Assembly: GCF_017876495.1 (NCBI RefSeq)
Contig: NZ_JAGIOB010000001.1
Coordinates: 4,278,001-4,342,000 of the forward strand
Direction: 5' to 3'
Source of the DNA: Microlunatus capsulatus
GTDB taxonomy: Bacteria; Actinomycetota; Actinomycetes; Propionibacteriales; Propionibacteriaceae
DNA length: 64,000 nt
A program made the position numbers and the translations under genes. The notes under the pieces are model-generated. The model had not been told where the DNA came from. It made no database searches and saw only the letters and a list, made by a program, of their open reading frames with translations. Positions 1 through 7,648 of the stretch are shown piece after piece; positions within the stretch are counted from its first letter, which is position 1; every line of letters begins with the position of its first letter.

Positions 1-1157
1 GACCAACGGACGGTCTTCTCGTCGACCTTCTGGTTGTCCCGGGCCCGGAGCCGGTTGGGGCAGCCGGACGGGGCGAGCTTGCGCTGGTCGAGGCATTTGT
101 CAAGGGCGGCCTCGGTGCTCTTGAGGAAGGCCGCCTTGGCGTCCTTGGTCAGCGTGGGCGTGAGCCGCGGCGAGGTGTAGTCCGAGGGGCCGGTGAGCGT
201 CAGGGTGGCCTTGTCGCCGTAGCTCACCCACTTCGAGGACGTGGTGAAGGCGTAGGTGCCGGGCAGCAGGGTGACCTTGTCCTGCTCCACCGCGACGCCG
301 TTGATGAGCAGGGGCAGGGTCTCGTCGCGCTGGTAGCTGAGGTCGAACTCGTTGACGCCGCGGGTGATCTTCCAGGCCCCGCCCGTCTCGCTGACGGAGA
401 ACTCCTCGACGACCGGCTGCTTGCCGAGGGTGTAGCGGGCCGTCACGCGGGAGACGTACTCGTCGGTGACCTCGGGCACGTCGATCGCCGTCAGCGGGGC
501 CTTCTTGGCCGACGCCTCGAGCACGGGCTTCGTCATGAAGGTGGTGTCGGCCGGCGGGGTGCGGAGGAAGCCGATGGCCGCCTCGCCGTCGCTGGCCGCC
601 ACGGCCTCGAGGTAGCCGCGGACGACGTCAGAGGGCTTGGCGGCGGCGGCCGGCTCCGAGGTGCTGCCGCCGGGGCCGGTCGCCACGTCGTCGTCGTCGC
701 CGCCGGTGAGGGCGGCGACCGTGATGCCGCCGACGAGGAGCAGGAACGCCACGCCGGCGCCGATGAGGATGAGCGGCAGCCGGGACTTCTTGCCGCCGCC
801 GCTCCCGGTCGCGCCGGGCCCGTACGGCGAGCCGTAGGGGCCGCCGGGGCCACCGGGGCCGGTGGGTCCACCCGGACCGCCGGGGCCGGGGCCGTAGGGG
901 GCGCCGGGGATCGCGTTGTAGGTGGCCGGTCCGCCGCCGTAGGGCTGGCCGGGGCCGGGCTGCCCGGGTCCGGGCTGACCCTGGGGGCCCGGGCCGTAGG
1001 GCTGGCCAGGGCTGGCGGGGGGCTGCTGGCCGTAGGGGTTCGGGGGGCCCGGCTGCGGTCCGGGACCCGACGCGGGGCCGGGTCCGGTGGCGGGGTCGGG
1101 CTGGAACTGCGGGCCGCGCGGCTCGGGCTGCGCGTCGGGGCGCTCGGCGTCGGTCAC
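1..1157 (-). CDS. Pro/Gly-rich single-pass membrane protein, C-terminus cut by window start
   Basis: The frame is open from a GTG at 1157 to the window edge. A GAGGAG Shine-Dalgarno lies just upstream of the start. Residues 1 to about 120 are a disordered proline/glycine/glutamine stretch with many PYG repeats, followed by KKSR and one transmembrane helix (LPLILIGAGVAFLLLVGG). The outer part begins with a DUF4878-like stretch (SDVVRGYLEAVAASDGEAA). This layout, a cytoplasmic low-complexity tail, one helix and an extracytoplasmic NTF2-like domain, is common in actinobacterial envelope proteins of unknown function. Two cysteines near the visible end could form a disulfide. No enzymatic function can be assigned, and the true C-terminus lies outside the window. 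Confidence 0.8.
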   Translation of the reverse strand, partial: MTDAERPDAQPEPRGPQFQPDPATGPGPASGPGPQPGPPNPYGQQPPASPGQPYGPGPQGQPGPGQPGPGQPYGGGPATYNAIPGAPYGPGPGGPGGPTGPGGPGGPYGSPYGPGATGSGGGKKSRLPLILIGAGVAFLLLVGGITVAALTGGDDDDVATGPGGSTSEPAAAAKPSDVVRGYLEAVAASDGEAAIGFLRTPPADTTFMTKPVLEASAKKAPLTAIDVPEVTDEYVSRVTARYTLGKQPVVEEFSVSETGGAWKITRGVNEFDLSYQRDETLPLLINGVAVEQDKVTLLPGTYAFTTSSKWVSYGDKATLTLTGPSDYTSPRLTPTLTKDAKAAFLKSTEAALDKCLDQRKLAPSGCPNRLRARDNQKVDEKTVRW

Positions 1158-1345
1158 GGTTCTCCTCGGGTGGCTCAGGGCGGGCGGGCTCGGTCGCAGA
1201 CCCTAGCCGCCCCCGAGGTCAGCAGGGCCGCGAACGGTGCTTCTTGACCAATCCGTGGCCAAGAGCGGTGGCTTTCCCCAGCCGACCGCCGTCGGCGACG
1301 CGCGCAGGGCTCCGGGGGTGGCGTCGCGGGCGGGGGAGCGCGGGA

Positions 1346-1351
1346 TAGGTT
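1346..1351 (+). promoter_or_regulatory. Candidate -10 element for a leaderless transcript
   Basis: TAGGTT fits the actinobacterial TANNNT -10 pattern and is followed after exactly six bases by a GTG at 1358. Transcription would start at or next to that GTG. No convincing -35 box was identified. Confidence 0.35.
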
Positions 1352-1357
1352 CCCGAC

Positions 1358-1405
1358 GTGTCCCCTGTGAATGAGGTCACCCGGCGCCGAGGCCGGGCCC
1401 GGTGA
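1358..1405 (+). CDS. Candidate 15-codon leaderless upstream ORF coupled to the permease gene
   Basis: A GTG at 1358, six bases after a TANNNT box, opens a 15-codon frame (starting MSPVNEV, ending in an arginine-rich tail) whose TGA at 1403-1405 overlaps the GTG start of the downstream permease gene in a GTGA junction. The permease start at 1402 has no recognisable Shine-Dalgarno, so coupled re-initiation from this small ORF would explain how it is translated. The frame is too short for coding statistics; the case rests on promoter spacing and the exact stop-start overlap. Confidence 0.35.
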   Translation: MSPVNEVTRRRGRAR

Positions 1406-2328
1406 CCGCCGTGACGTCGGTGGCCGAGCGCGAGCGGACGGGCCGCCGGCCCCGGAGCCGGCCGAGCTGGGGCGCCTTCCTCTACCTCGTCCCCGCGCTG
1501 GCGGTGTTCGTGGCCTTCTTCTTCGTGCCGCTCGCCCGCTCCTTCTACCTGTCGTTCCAGCGCAGCGACCTCTTCGGCCGACCCAGCGGCTCCGTCGGCT
1601 GGAAGCACTACGCCGACCTGTTCACCGATCCGGGGTTCGGCAAGGTGCTGCTGGTCACGCTGGGGTTCGTGCTGCTCACCGTCATCCCGAGCATGGTCAT
1701 CGGGCTGGTCCTCGCCCTGGCCCTGCAGAACCGGATCCGTGCGGTGAAGTTCTTCCGCACCGCGTTCGCCCTGCCGTTCGCCTTCTCCGTCGCCACCGCC
1801 GCCGTGCTGTTCGGGGTCATGCTCAACCCGGCCACCGGCGTGGTGAACGGCCTGCTGTCGCGGCTCGGCGTCGCCCCGGTGGGCTGGCTGACGGACCCGG
1901 CGTGGGCGCTCCTCTCGGTCGCGGTCACCTCGGTGTGGATGCAGGTCGGCTACAACCTGCTGGTGCTGTCCGCCGGCCTCGGCGCCGTGCCCGACGACGT
2001 GCTGGAGGCCGCCCGGCTGGACGGGGCGTCGGGTGCACGGCTCCAGTGGTCGGTGGTGCTGCCGCTGGTCAGCCCGCAGCTGTTCTTCCTCGCCGTCACC
2101 GGCACCATCCAGGCCCTGCAGAGCTTCGGCCAGATCCACATCCTCACCCGCGGCGGTCCCGACCGCTCGACCGAGACGCTCGTCTACTCCATCTACGACG
2201 TCGCGTTCGCCAACAACAACTCGAACTTCGGCGCCGGCTCGGCGCAGGCCATCGTCCTGCTGCTGGTGGTCCTGGCGATCACCGCGTTCCAGTTCGGGGT
2301 CCTCGAGCGGAAGGTGTTCTACGCCTGA
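1402..2328 (+). CDS. ABC sugar transporter permease, UgpA/MalF type
   Basis: A 308-residue inner-membrane permease of a CUT1-type carbohydrate importer. The N-terminus has a basic cytoplasmic stretch followed by helix 1 (FLYLVPALAVFVAFFFVPLA). The cytoplasmic EAA loop that docks the ATPase is seen as EAARLDGASGARLQWSVVLPL near residue 200 and precedes the last two helices. The stop overlaps the start of the second permease (TGATG), so the two are translationally coupled. It resembles UgpA-like permeases for sugars or glycerol phosphate derivatives; the substrate is not fixed by sequence. No ATPase gene is in this operon, so a shared MsiK-like ATPase is likely. The GTG start lacks a Shine-Dalgarno; GTG codons at 1411 and 1420 are in-frame alternatives. 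Confidence 0.9.
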   Translation: MTAVTSVAERERTGRRPRSRPSWGAFLYLVPALAVFVAFFFVPLARSFYLSFQRSDLFGRPSGSVGWKHYADLFTDPGFGKVLLVTLGFVLLTVIPSMVIGLVLALALQNRIRAVKFFRTAFALPFAFSVATAAVLFGVMLNPATGVVNGLLSRLGVAPVGWLTDPAWALLSVAVTSVWMQVGYNLLVLSAGLGAVPDDVLEAARLDGASGARLQWSVVLPLVSPQLFFLAVTGTIQALQSFGQIHILTRGGPDRSTETLVYSIYDVAFANNNSNFGAGSAQAIVLLLVVLAITAFQFGVLERKVFYA

Positions 2329-3227
2329 TGGCCAGCCTCACCACGCCGGCCCCCGCGGCCCGCACCGCCCCGGGCGGGGACCGCCCCACCCGACGTCGGG
2401 GGCGCGGCCGCGACGGCGGCACCCCGGTCGGCACCTACGTGCTGCTGGGCGTCCTGTTCCTCGTGCTGCTGTTCCCCGTCTACTACGGGCTGGTCGGCAG
2501 CCTCATGAAGCCGGCCGACATCAACAGCTTCCCGGCCAAGCTGTGGCCCTCCAGCGGCCTCGCCCTGGAGAACTACGCCAACGCGCTCGACGTCATCCCG
2601 CTGGGTCGGCAGTACCTGAACTCGGCCGCGGTGGCGGTCCTCGTCGTCATCGGCCAGCTGGTGACCAGCGTCGGGGCGGCCTACGCCCTGGTCTTCCTGG
2701 AGCTGCGCGCCCGGCGGTTCTGGTTCGTCCTGCTGCTGAGCACGATGATGATCCCCTGGGAGGCGATCATCATCCCGAACTACCTGGCCATCGCCCAGGT
2801 CGGGCTGATCAACACCATCGCCGCGCTGGCCCTGCCCTACCTGGCGGCCGGCTTCGGGATCTTCCTGCTCCGGCAGGCGTTCCTGACCTTCCCGATGGAG
2901 CTGCGCGACGCGGCCCGGGTCGACGGCGTCGGCAACTTCGGCTTCCTCTGGCGGATCCTCGTGCCGCTCACCCGGCCGACGCTGGCCGCGCTGGGGGTCT
3001 GGTCGTTCCTCTCGGCCTGGAACATGTACTTCTGGCCGCTGCTGATCACCCAGGCGCCGGAGAACCAGACCATCCAGATCGGCATCAGCCAGCTGCAGTC
3101 GGTCGACGCGAACGACCCGGGCATGGTGCTGGCCGGCGTGGTGCTGGCCCTGCTGCCCACCCTGCTGCTCGTCCTCTTCGGTCAGCGGTTCATCGTCAAG
3201 GGCCTGACGGCCGGATCGGGGAAGTGA
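2328..3227 (+). CDS. ABC sugar transporter permease, UgpE/MalG type
   Basis: A 299-residue second permease of the importer. A long basic N-terminal tail rich in Arg and Gly (residues 1 to about 33) precedes helix 1 (YVLLGVLFLVLLFPVYYGLV). The EAA loop ELRDAARVDGVGNFGFLWRI lies near residue 200, as expected for MalG/UgpE. The gene begins inside the stop codon of the upstream permease and its own stop overlaps the start of the binding-protein gene (TGATG), giving a tightly coupled A-E-B unit. The membrane pore would be a heterodimer of the two permeases. Confidence 0.9.
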   Translation: MASLTTPAPAARTAPGGDRPTRRRGRGRDGGTPVGTYVLLGVLFLVLLFPVYYGLVGSLMKPADINSFPAKLWPSSGLALENYANALDVIPLGRQYLNSAAVAVLVVIGQLVTSVGAAYALVFLELRARRFWFVLLLSTMMIPWEAIIIPNYLAIAQVGLINTIAALALPYLAAGFGIFLLRQAFLTFPMELRDAARVDGVGNFGFLWRILVPLTRPTLAALGVWSFLSAWNMYFWPLLITQAPENQTIQIGISQLQSVDANDPGMVLAGVVLALLPTLLLVLFGQRFIVKGLTAGSGK

Positions 3228-4609
3228 TGCGCCTCCGCCGGCTCCTCGCCCTGCTGTGCGTGCTCGGACTGACCCTCGTCTCCGCGTGCGGCGGCGGGCG
3301 CCCCGAGGGCAACCTCCAGGTGCCCGCCCCCGACGCGCTGGAGAAGGCCGGCGGGGTCACCGAGATCACCTTCTGGCACTCGATGGACGCGAGCAACGGG
3401 ATCGCGCTCACCACGCTCGTCGACCGGTTCAACGCCGCCCACCAGGGGGAGGTCGTCGTCAAGCCGGTGTTCCAGGGGACCTACGACGACGCGATCACCA
3501 AGTACAAGGCGTCGGTGCAGTCGAGCACGACGCCGTCGATCATGCAGATCTACGACATCGGCACCCAGTTCATGATCGACAGCCACGAGGTGGTGCCGAT
3601 CGGCGACTTCGCGGCGCGCGACGGCTACGACCTCGGCGGCATCCAGAAGAACATCGCGGGCTACTACACGGTGCAGGGCCGGCAGTGGTCGATGCCGCTG
3701 AACAGCTCGGTCCCGCTGCTGTACTACAACAAGACGGCCTTCGCGGCGGCCGGCCTGGACCCCGAGAAGCCGCCGCGCAACCTGGAGGAGATCCGGGCGG
3801 CGGCGGAGAAGCTCAGCAAGGTCAACGGCGGCCCGGTCCAGTACGGCTTCGGCGCGGCCATCTACGGCTGGCTGCTGGAGCAGTTCGCCTCCACCTCCGG
3901 CCAGCTCTTCTGCGACGCCGAGAACGGCCGGACGGGGGAGCGCGTCCGCTCGGCCAACATCGCCTCGCCCGAGGTCGTGCAGACCGTCGAGTGGTGGCAG
4001 AAGATGGTCGCCGACGGGCTGGCCGTCAACACCGGCCGGGTCACCAAGGACGCCCAGGACGCCTTCAAGGCGGGACAGACGGCGATGACGCTGGAGTCCA
4101 CCGGCCAGGTCAAGGGCTTCACCGCGGCCGCCGAGGGGACGTTCGAGCTGGGTGCCGCGGCCTACCCGGTGGTGAACGGGACGCAGCGGACGGGGCTCGG
4201 CCCCTCCATCGGCGGGGCCAGCCTGTGGATCTCCGGTCCGGGGCACAGCGAGGCCGAGAAGGAGGCCGCGTGGCAGTTCACGCAGTTCCTCGCCCAGCCT
4301 GACACCCAGGCCTTCTGGCACACCCAGACCGGCTACTTCCCGGTGACCACGGCGGCGCTCGACGAGCCGGAGGACAAGGCGTTCCTGGCCGAGAACCCGC
4401 TCTTCCAGGTCGCCATCGACTCCCTCGACGCCACGCAGGTGCAGCCGGCGACCACCGGCTGCGCCGCCGGGGCCATGCCGCAGATCCGGAAGGCCACCGA
4501 GGACGGCCTGGAGCGGGCGCTGATCGGCAAGGACCCGGTGGCCTCGTTGCAGCAGGTCCAGGAGAACGTCGCGGAGTCGATCGCCAACTACAACGACTCG
4601 GTAGGCTGA
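3227..4609 (+). CDS. ABC sugar transporter substrate-binding lipoprotein, UgpB-like
   Basis: A 460-residue extracellular solute-binding protein family 1 lipoprotein. The signal peptide ends in a lipobox (LTLVSAC followed by GGG), so the mature protein should be lipid-anchored at Cys21. The start of the mature domain, VTEITFWHSMDASNG, and the stretch PSIMQIYDIGTQFMIDS are typical of UgpB-like proteins. The long C-terminal lobe includes GLGPSIGGASLWISGP. It would capture the substrate and deliver it to the two coupled permeases. The substrate is unknown: the UgpB-like character suggests glycerol-phosphate diesters or oligosaccharides, while nearby uronate genes make a sugar acid conjugate possible. 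The gene starts within the stop codon of the permease gene. Confidence 0.9.
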   Translation: MRLRRLLALLCVLGLTLVSACGGGRPEGNLQVPAPDALEKAGGVTEITFWHSMDASNGIALTTLVDRFNAAHQGEVVVKPVFQGTYDDAITKYKASVQSSTTPSIMQIYDIGTQFMIDSHEVVPIGDFAARDGYDLGGIQKNIAGYYTVQGRQWSMPLNSSVPLLYYNKTAFAAAGLDPEKPPRNLEEIRAAAEKLSKVNGGPVQYGFGAAIYGWLLEQFASTSGQLFCDAENGRTGERVRSANIASPEVVQTVEWWQKMVADGLAVNTGRVTKDAQDAFKAGQTAMTLESTGQVKGFTAAAEGTFELGAAAYPVVNGTQRTGLGPSIGGASLWISGPGHSEAEKEAAWQFTQFLAQPDTQAFWHTQTGYFPVTTAALDEPEDKAFLAENPLFQVAIDSLDATQVQPATTGCAAGAMPQIRKATEDGLERALIGKDPVASLQQVQENVAESIANYNDSVG

Positions 4610-4619
4610 GCGGCCCGGA

Positions 4620-4841
4620 TCAGCCCTGGAGGCTCTTCGCCTCGGCGATCCAGCCGGCGACCTGCGCTTCGGAGAGGCCGACCACGCTGCCGTGCCGCTC
4701 CAGGATCATCGCCTTGAGCGAGGCCGGGTTGCGGTGGCTGAGCTCCTTGATCGAGTCGACCCCGATAGACTCGAGCATCGCGGTGTGCTTGGGCCCGATG
4801 CCTCTCAGCGCGTGGAGGTCGTTCTCCTGGGCTGCGGTCAT
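4620..4841 (-). CDS. Small helix-hairpin-helix protein, DUF4332-like
   Basis: A 73-residue protein with a helix-hairpin-helix motif at its N-terminus (LHALRGIGPKHTAMLESIGV, residues about 8-27), followed by SIKELSHRNPASLKAMI and a second predicted helical pair ending in WIAEAKSL. Such HhH domains bind DNA backbone non-specifically or mediate protein contacts, and stand-alone small forms are common in actinobacteria with unknown roles. The start at 4841 is chosen because AGGAG sits seven bases upstream; an in-frame ATG at 4901 would add 20 residues without similarity to the fold. It runs convergent to the ABC operon with only ten bases between stops. Confidence 0.75.
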   Translation of the reverse strand: MTAAQENDLHALRGIGPKHTAMLESIGVDSIKELSHRNPASLKAMILERHGSVVGLSEAQVAGWIAEAKSLQG

Positions 4842-5227
4842 GGTGGCTCCTGGGTCTGCAGGGGTCCGACCCCCACGGGTGAACCGTAGGTCGGACCGCA
4901 CCTGCTGTCCACACCCCTGGGCCTGAGGACGGGATCGGCTGCGCTGTCGCGGTGCTGGGAGCCGCCCGGCCGACCTGCTCTGCTGAAGCCGGCGGGGCTC
5001 GCTCGGTGAGCGGGCTCCGGTCTGCGGCAGACCCTGTCATCCCCCGATACCGGGTCCACCGCCGACCGCGAGGTCCTTCGCCGTTGGAGGACCGTCGGGA
5101 CGAGCCTCGCACCAAGCCTCCGGCTCGTCAAGTAGTCGTTTCGTCGAGTTGTCGCCGGGCCGAGGAGGTTCGCTAGAGTGCTGGCCCAGGTGCGCGCCCG
5201 GCGGACCGCCGAGGAGAGGACCCGTGC
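4842..5227. other. Intergenic region between HhH gene and marR-like gene
   Basis: About 385 bases without a convincing gene. It holds the promoter regions of two divergent genes. TTGTCG at 5149-5154 and TAGAGT at 5174-5179, 19 bases apart, form a plausible promoter for the MarR gene. An imperfect inverted repeat (CAA at 5129 to TTG at 5151, about seven of eleven pairs matching) overlaps the -35 box and could be the MarR operator. No RNA structure was recognised. Confidence 0.4.
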
Positions 5228-5719
5228 GTGAGTCGAGAGGGCGACGAGGTCGACGAGGCCATCCGCAACCTGCGGGCGGTCATCCTCGCCGGTGAGCGGT
5301 ACCGGCAGGTGCTCGCCGACCGGCTGGGCCTCGGGATCACCGAGACCCAGGCCATCAGCTACCTCACCGTCTTCGGCGACCGCGGACAGACCGACCTCGC
5401 CACCGACCTCGGGATCACCAGCGGCTCCTCGACGGCGCTGGTCGACCGGCTGGAGCGCAGCGGGATCGCCGAGCGCTACGCCCACCCCAGCGACCGGCGG
5501 CGAGCCCTGGTGCGGCTGACGGACAAGGGGCAGGACGTGGTCCGGTCCAGCCACGACTGGCTGCTGAGCTCGCTGCAGGACGTACCCGACGCCCGGCTCG
5601 GCGACGTGGCGGACGTCCTGCGCTCCATCGCCGACCGGCTCAACGAGCAGTCGCGGCGGATGGCCGGGCACGACGAGGAGCCGTCGGCCCCCGTCGCGGA
5701 GGAGCCGACGGCTCGCTGA
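5228..5719 (+). CDS. MarR family transcriptional regulator
   Basis: A 163-residue winged-helix regulator. The recognition helix region reads TDLATDLGITSGSSTALVDRLERSG (residues about 55-80) and the wing carries the MarR hallmark HPSDRRRALVRLTDKG (residues 85-100). The acidic/proline-rich tail after residue 145 is not part of the fold. MarR proteins dimerise and repress nearby genes, with release by small phenolic or oxidative ligands. The GTG start at 5228 is preceded by GAGGAGAGG. The adjacent gene is convergent, so the obvious target is its own promoter, where an imperfect palindrome overlaps the likely -35 element. Confidence 0.9.
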   Translation: MSREGDEVDEAIRNLRAVILAGERYRQVLADRLGLGITETQAISYLTVFGDRGQTDLATDLGITSGSSTALVDRLERSGIAERYAHPSDRRRALVRLTDKGQDVVRSSHDWLLSSLQDVPDARLGDVADVLRSIADRLNEQSRRMAGHDEEPSAPVAEEPTAR

Positions 5720-5737
5720 GCGGGCCGGGAGCCGGGG

Positions 5738-6649
5738 TCAGCCGGCCAGGTCCGGCAGCACGCGCTGCGCCCAGGCGAACGACATCGCGTGCGAGTCGTA
5801 GCGGGAGTCGACGCTGGGCACGTCGACCTCGATCATGTAGTCGCCGTCGTAGTCGGTCGGCAGCGCGGCCATCACGCCGTCGAGGTCGACGACGCCGAGG
5901 CCCGGCTCGGCCCAGAGCCGCTGGGTGGAGCCGATGTCGCGGTAGCTCATCCCCTCGCGCGAGGCCGGGTCGAGGTAGTCGGGGAACACGTCCTTGAGGT
6001 GGATGCCGCCGACCCGGTCGGCGTAGCGCCGGACGAGGGCGACCGGGTCGGCGCCGGCCCACGCCAAGTGACCGGTGTCCGGGCCGAAGCCGATGACGTC
6101 GGGTCCGAGGGTGTCGAGCAGCTCGACCACCTCGGCCTCGGTCTCGAAGACCCCGCCGACGTGGCTGTGGTGCAGCGGCCGCAGACCCTGGCTCTGCAGC
6201 ACCTGGCAGACGACGCCGACGTTCTCGATGGCCAGCGCCAGCCGGTCCTTGTCGAAGTCGGCGCCGACGGCGGGGCGCTCCATCCGGGCCGGGACGGCCA
6301 TCGAGGAGATCATCGTCCGGTCGAGGCCGAGGGCCACCTGGTCGGCGGCGAACCGCTTGGCCCGCTCCATCTCCTCGCCGATGTCGATCGTCTCGTCGAA
6401 GGGGCTGCTGAACAGGCTCAGCGAGGGACGCAGGCCGTAGCCGGCGATCCAGTCGGCGTACTCCGCGGCGGTCATGCCCTCGGGGACGTCGGCCTTGACG
6501 GCCGTGAAGCCGATCCTCTGGAAGTCGGCGAAGGCGGTCTCGAACACCTCGCGGGTCTTGCCGTCGCGCGACCAGTAGGGGATCGGGTTGGCGGCCACCT
6601 GCGGCTGCCGGCGGCCCGTCGTCGTGGGGGAGCTCGCGGGGTCGGTCAT
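5738..6649 (-). CDS. Sugar phosphate isomerase/epimerase, IolE-like TIM barrel
   Basis: A 303-residue AP endonuclease 2/xylose isomerase-like TIM barrel. Metal-ligand strands are visible as LRPLHHSHVG, GFGPDTGHLAWAG and GGIHLKDVFPDYLDP, matching the E/D/H metal site of the superfamily, and the C-terminus YMIEVDVPS supplies the last acid. Its N-terminal part (NPIPYWSRDGKTREVFETAF) resembles inosose dehydratase IolE and related ketose or keto-sugar epimerases. It is the second gene of a two-gene unit, 49 bases after a related TIM-barrel gene, and the unit is divergent from a LacI-family regulator. The substrate is probably a free or oxidised sugar; the exact reaction cannot be read from sequence. 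Confidence 0.85.
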   Translation of the reverse strand: MTDPASSPTTTGRRQPQVAANPIPYWSRDGKTREVFETAFADFQRIGFTAVKADVPEGMTAAEYADWIAGYGLRPSLSLFSSPFDETIDIGEEMERAKRFAADQVALGLDRTMISSMAVPARMERPAVGADFDKDRLALAIENVGVVCQVLQSQGLRPLHHSHVGGVFETEAEVVELLDTLGPDVIGFGPDTGHLAWAGADPVALVRRYADRVGGIHLKDVFPDYLDPASREGMSYRDIGSTQRLWAEPGLGVVDLDGVMAALPTDYDGDYMIEVDVPSVDSRYDSHAMSFAWAQRVLPDLAG

Positions 6650-6698
6650 GGGTCCTGCCCTTCGGGTCGGGGTGCGGCGGGGCGGTCGGGTGGGGCGG

Positions 6699-7526
6699 TC
6701 AGGCGAAGGGGATGTCCTCGGCCCGCAGCAGGTCGGTGAACGCCTGCCAGGCCTCGGTGAAGAGCTCGGGGCCGGAGAACCCGCCCAGGGCGTGGGTCTG
6801 GCTGAGGTGCGGCTCCAGGGAGAAGAAGCCGTCGAAGCCGTCGGCGTGCAGGGCCCGCATCGTCTCGGCCACCTCGCCGTCGCCCCGGCCGGCCGGCACG
6901 ACCTCGCCGCTGGCCAGCAGCGCGTCCTTGATCTGCACGTAGGCCAGGTGCGGCCGCAGGGACGCGTAGCCCTCGCTGAAGGGCCGCACGCCCACCTGCA
7001 CGAAGTTGGCGGCGTCCCAGGCCAGCTGCAGGTGCGGCGAGCCGACCGAGGTGACCACGTCGAGGCAGCGGCGGGGGATGTCGCCGTAGATCTCCTTCTC
7101 GTTCTCGTGCAGGAACACCACCTGGCCGGCGGCCGCCACCTCGGCCAGCGCGCGCATCCGGTCCAGCACCTCGTCGCGGACGCTGTCGGGGTCGACGTCG
7201 GCCGGGACGAAGAAGGAGAAGATCCGCACGTACGGCGCGCCGAAGTGGTGGGCGACCTCGACGGCGTGCCGGGCCCGCTCCAGGTGCGGGCCGAAGTCGT
7301 CGCCGATCCCGATCTTGCCGATGGGGGAGCCGATGCTGGAGACGGCGAGGTCGTGCTCGGCCAGCAGGGCGGAGGCGGCGTCCAGCTGGTCGGCGTCGAG
7401 GTCCAGGACGTTGGTGCCCCAGGCGCTGCGCAGCTCCAGGTGGGTCAGCCCCAGCTCGGCCACGAGGGCGCACTGCTCGGCGAAGTCGGGCGAGATCTCG
7501 TCGGAGAATCCGGACAGGGTCCACAT
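6699..7526 (-). CDS. Sugar phosphate isomerase/epimerase family TIM barrel
   Basis: A 275-residue TIM barrel of the xylose isomerase-like superfamily beginning MWTLSGFSDEISPDF, a start seen in many actinobacterial members. The metal site is suggested by VVFLHENEKEIYGD, HLQLAWDAANFVQVG and LAYVQIKDALL, with the terminal acid in FSLEPHLSQ. The start at 7526 is chosen because upstream in-frame ATGs would add a low-complexity tail that overlaps the regulatory region. It heads a two-gene unit with the IolE-like gene and is divergently transcribed from a LacI-type regulator across an intergenic region holding a GGCAAC-type operator. The pair probably interconverts keto- or aldo-sugars. Confidence 0.85.
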   Translation of the reverse strand: MWTLSGFSDEISPDFAEQCALVAELGLTHLELRSAWGTNVLDLDADQLDAASALLAEHDLAVSSIGSPIGKIGIGDDFGPHLERARHAVEVAHHFGAPYVRIFSFFVPADVDPDSVRDEVLDRMRALAEVAAAGQVVFLHENEKEIYGDIPRRCLDVVTSVGSPHLQLAWDAANFVQVGVRPFSEGYASLRPHLAYVQIKDALLASGEVVPAGRGDGEVAETMRALHADGFDGFFSLEPHLSQTHALGGFSGPELFTEAWQAFTDLLRAEDIPFA

Positions 7527-7598
7527 GGCAGGTCGTCTCGTCCCGGTGCGTAGGGGGTGGGTCCTCCCCATCCACGCACCCCGGCCGCCGGCCCGACC

Positions 7599-7619
7599 AG
7601 TTGTTGCCGTTTGTTGCTC
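7599..7619. promoter_or_regulatory. Operator-like site A: two GTTGCC/GTTGCT boxes 10 bp apart
   Basis: On the plus strand GTTGCC (7603) and GTTGCT (7613) lie exactly one helical turn apart; read on the minus strand this is GCAAC, five bases, GGCAAC. The same phased boxes occur at 10538-10561 and 15025-15046. This copy sits between the divergent TIM-barrel unit and the LacI-family gene, the expected place for its operator. Confidence 0.6.
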
Positions 7620-7648
7620 ATCGGGGCACACCCCGGCAGGGTGGTGCC

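Noticed and set aside
1371-3227. A 618-residue plus-strand frame starting before the first permease
   Set aside because: Its first 310 residues are out-of-frame translation of permease 1; the real gene is permease 2 from 2328.
5129-5151. MarR operator palindrome
   Set aside because: Only about seven of eleven pairs match; kept as a remark in the intergenic entry, not as a feature.
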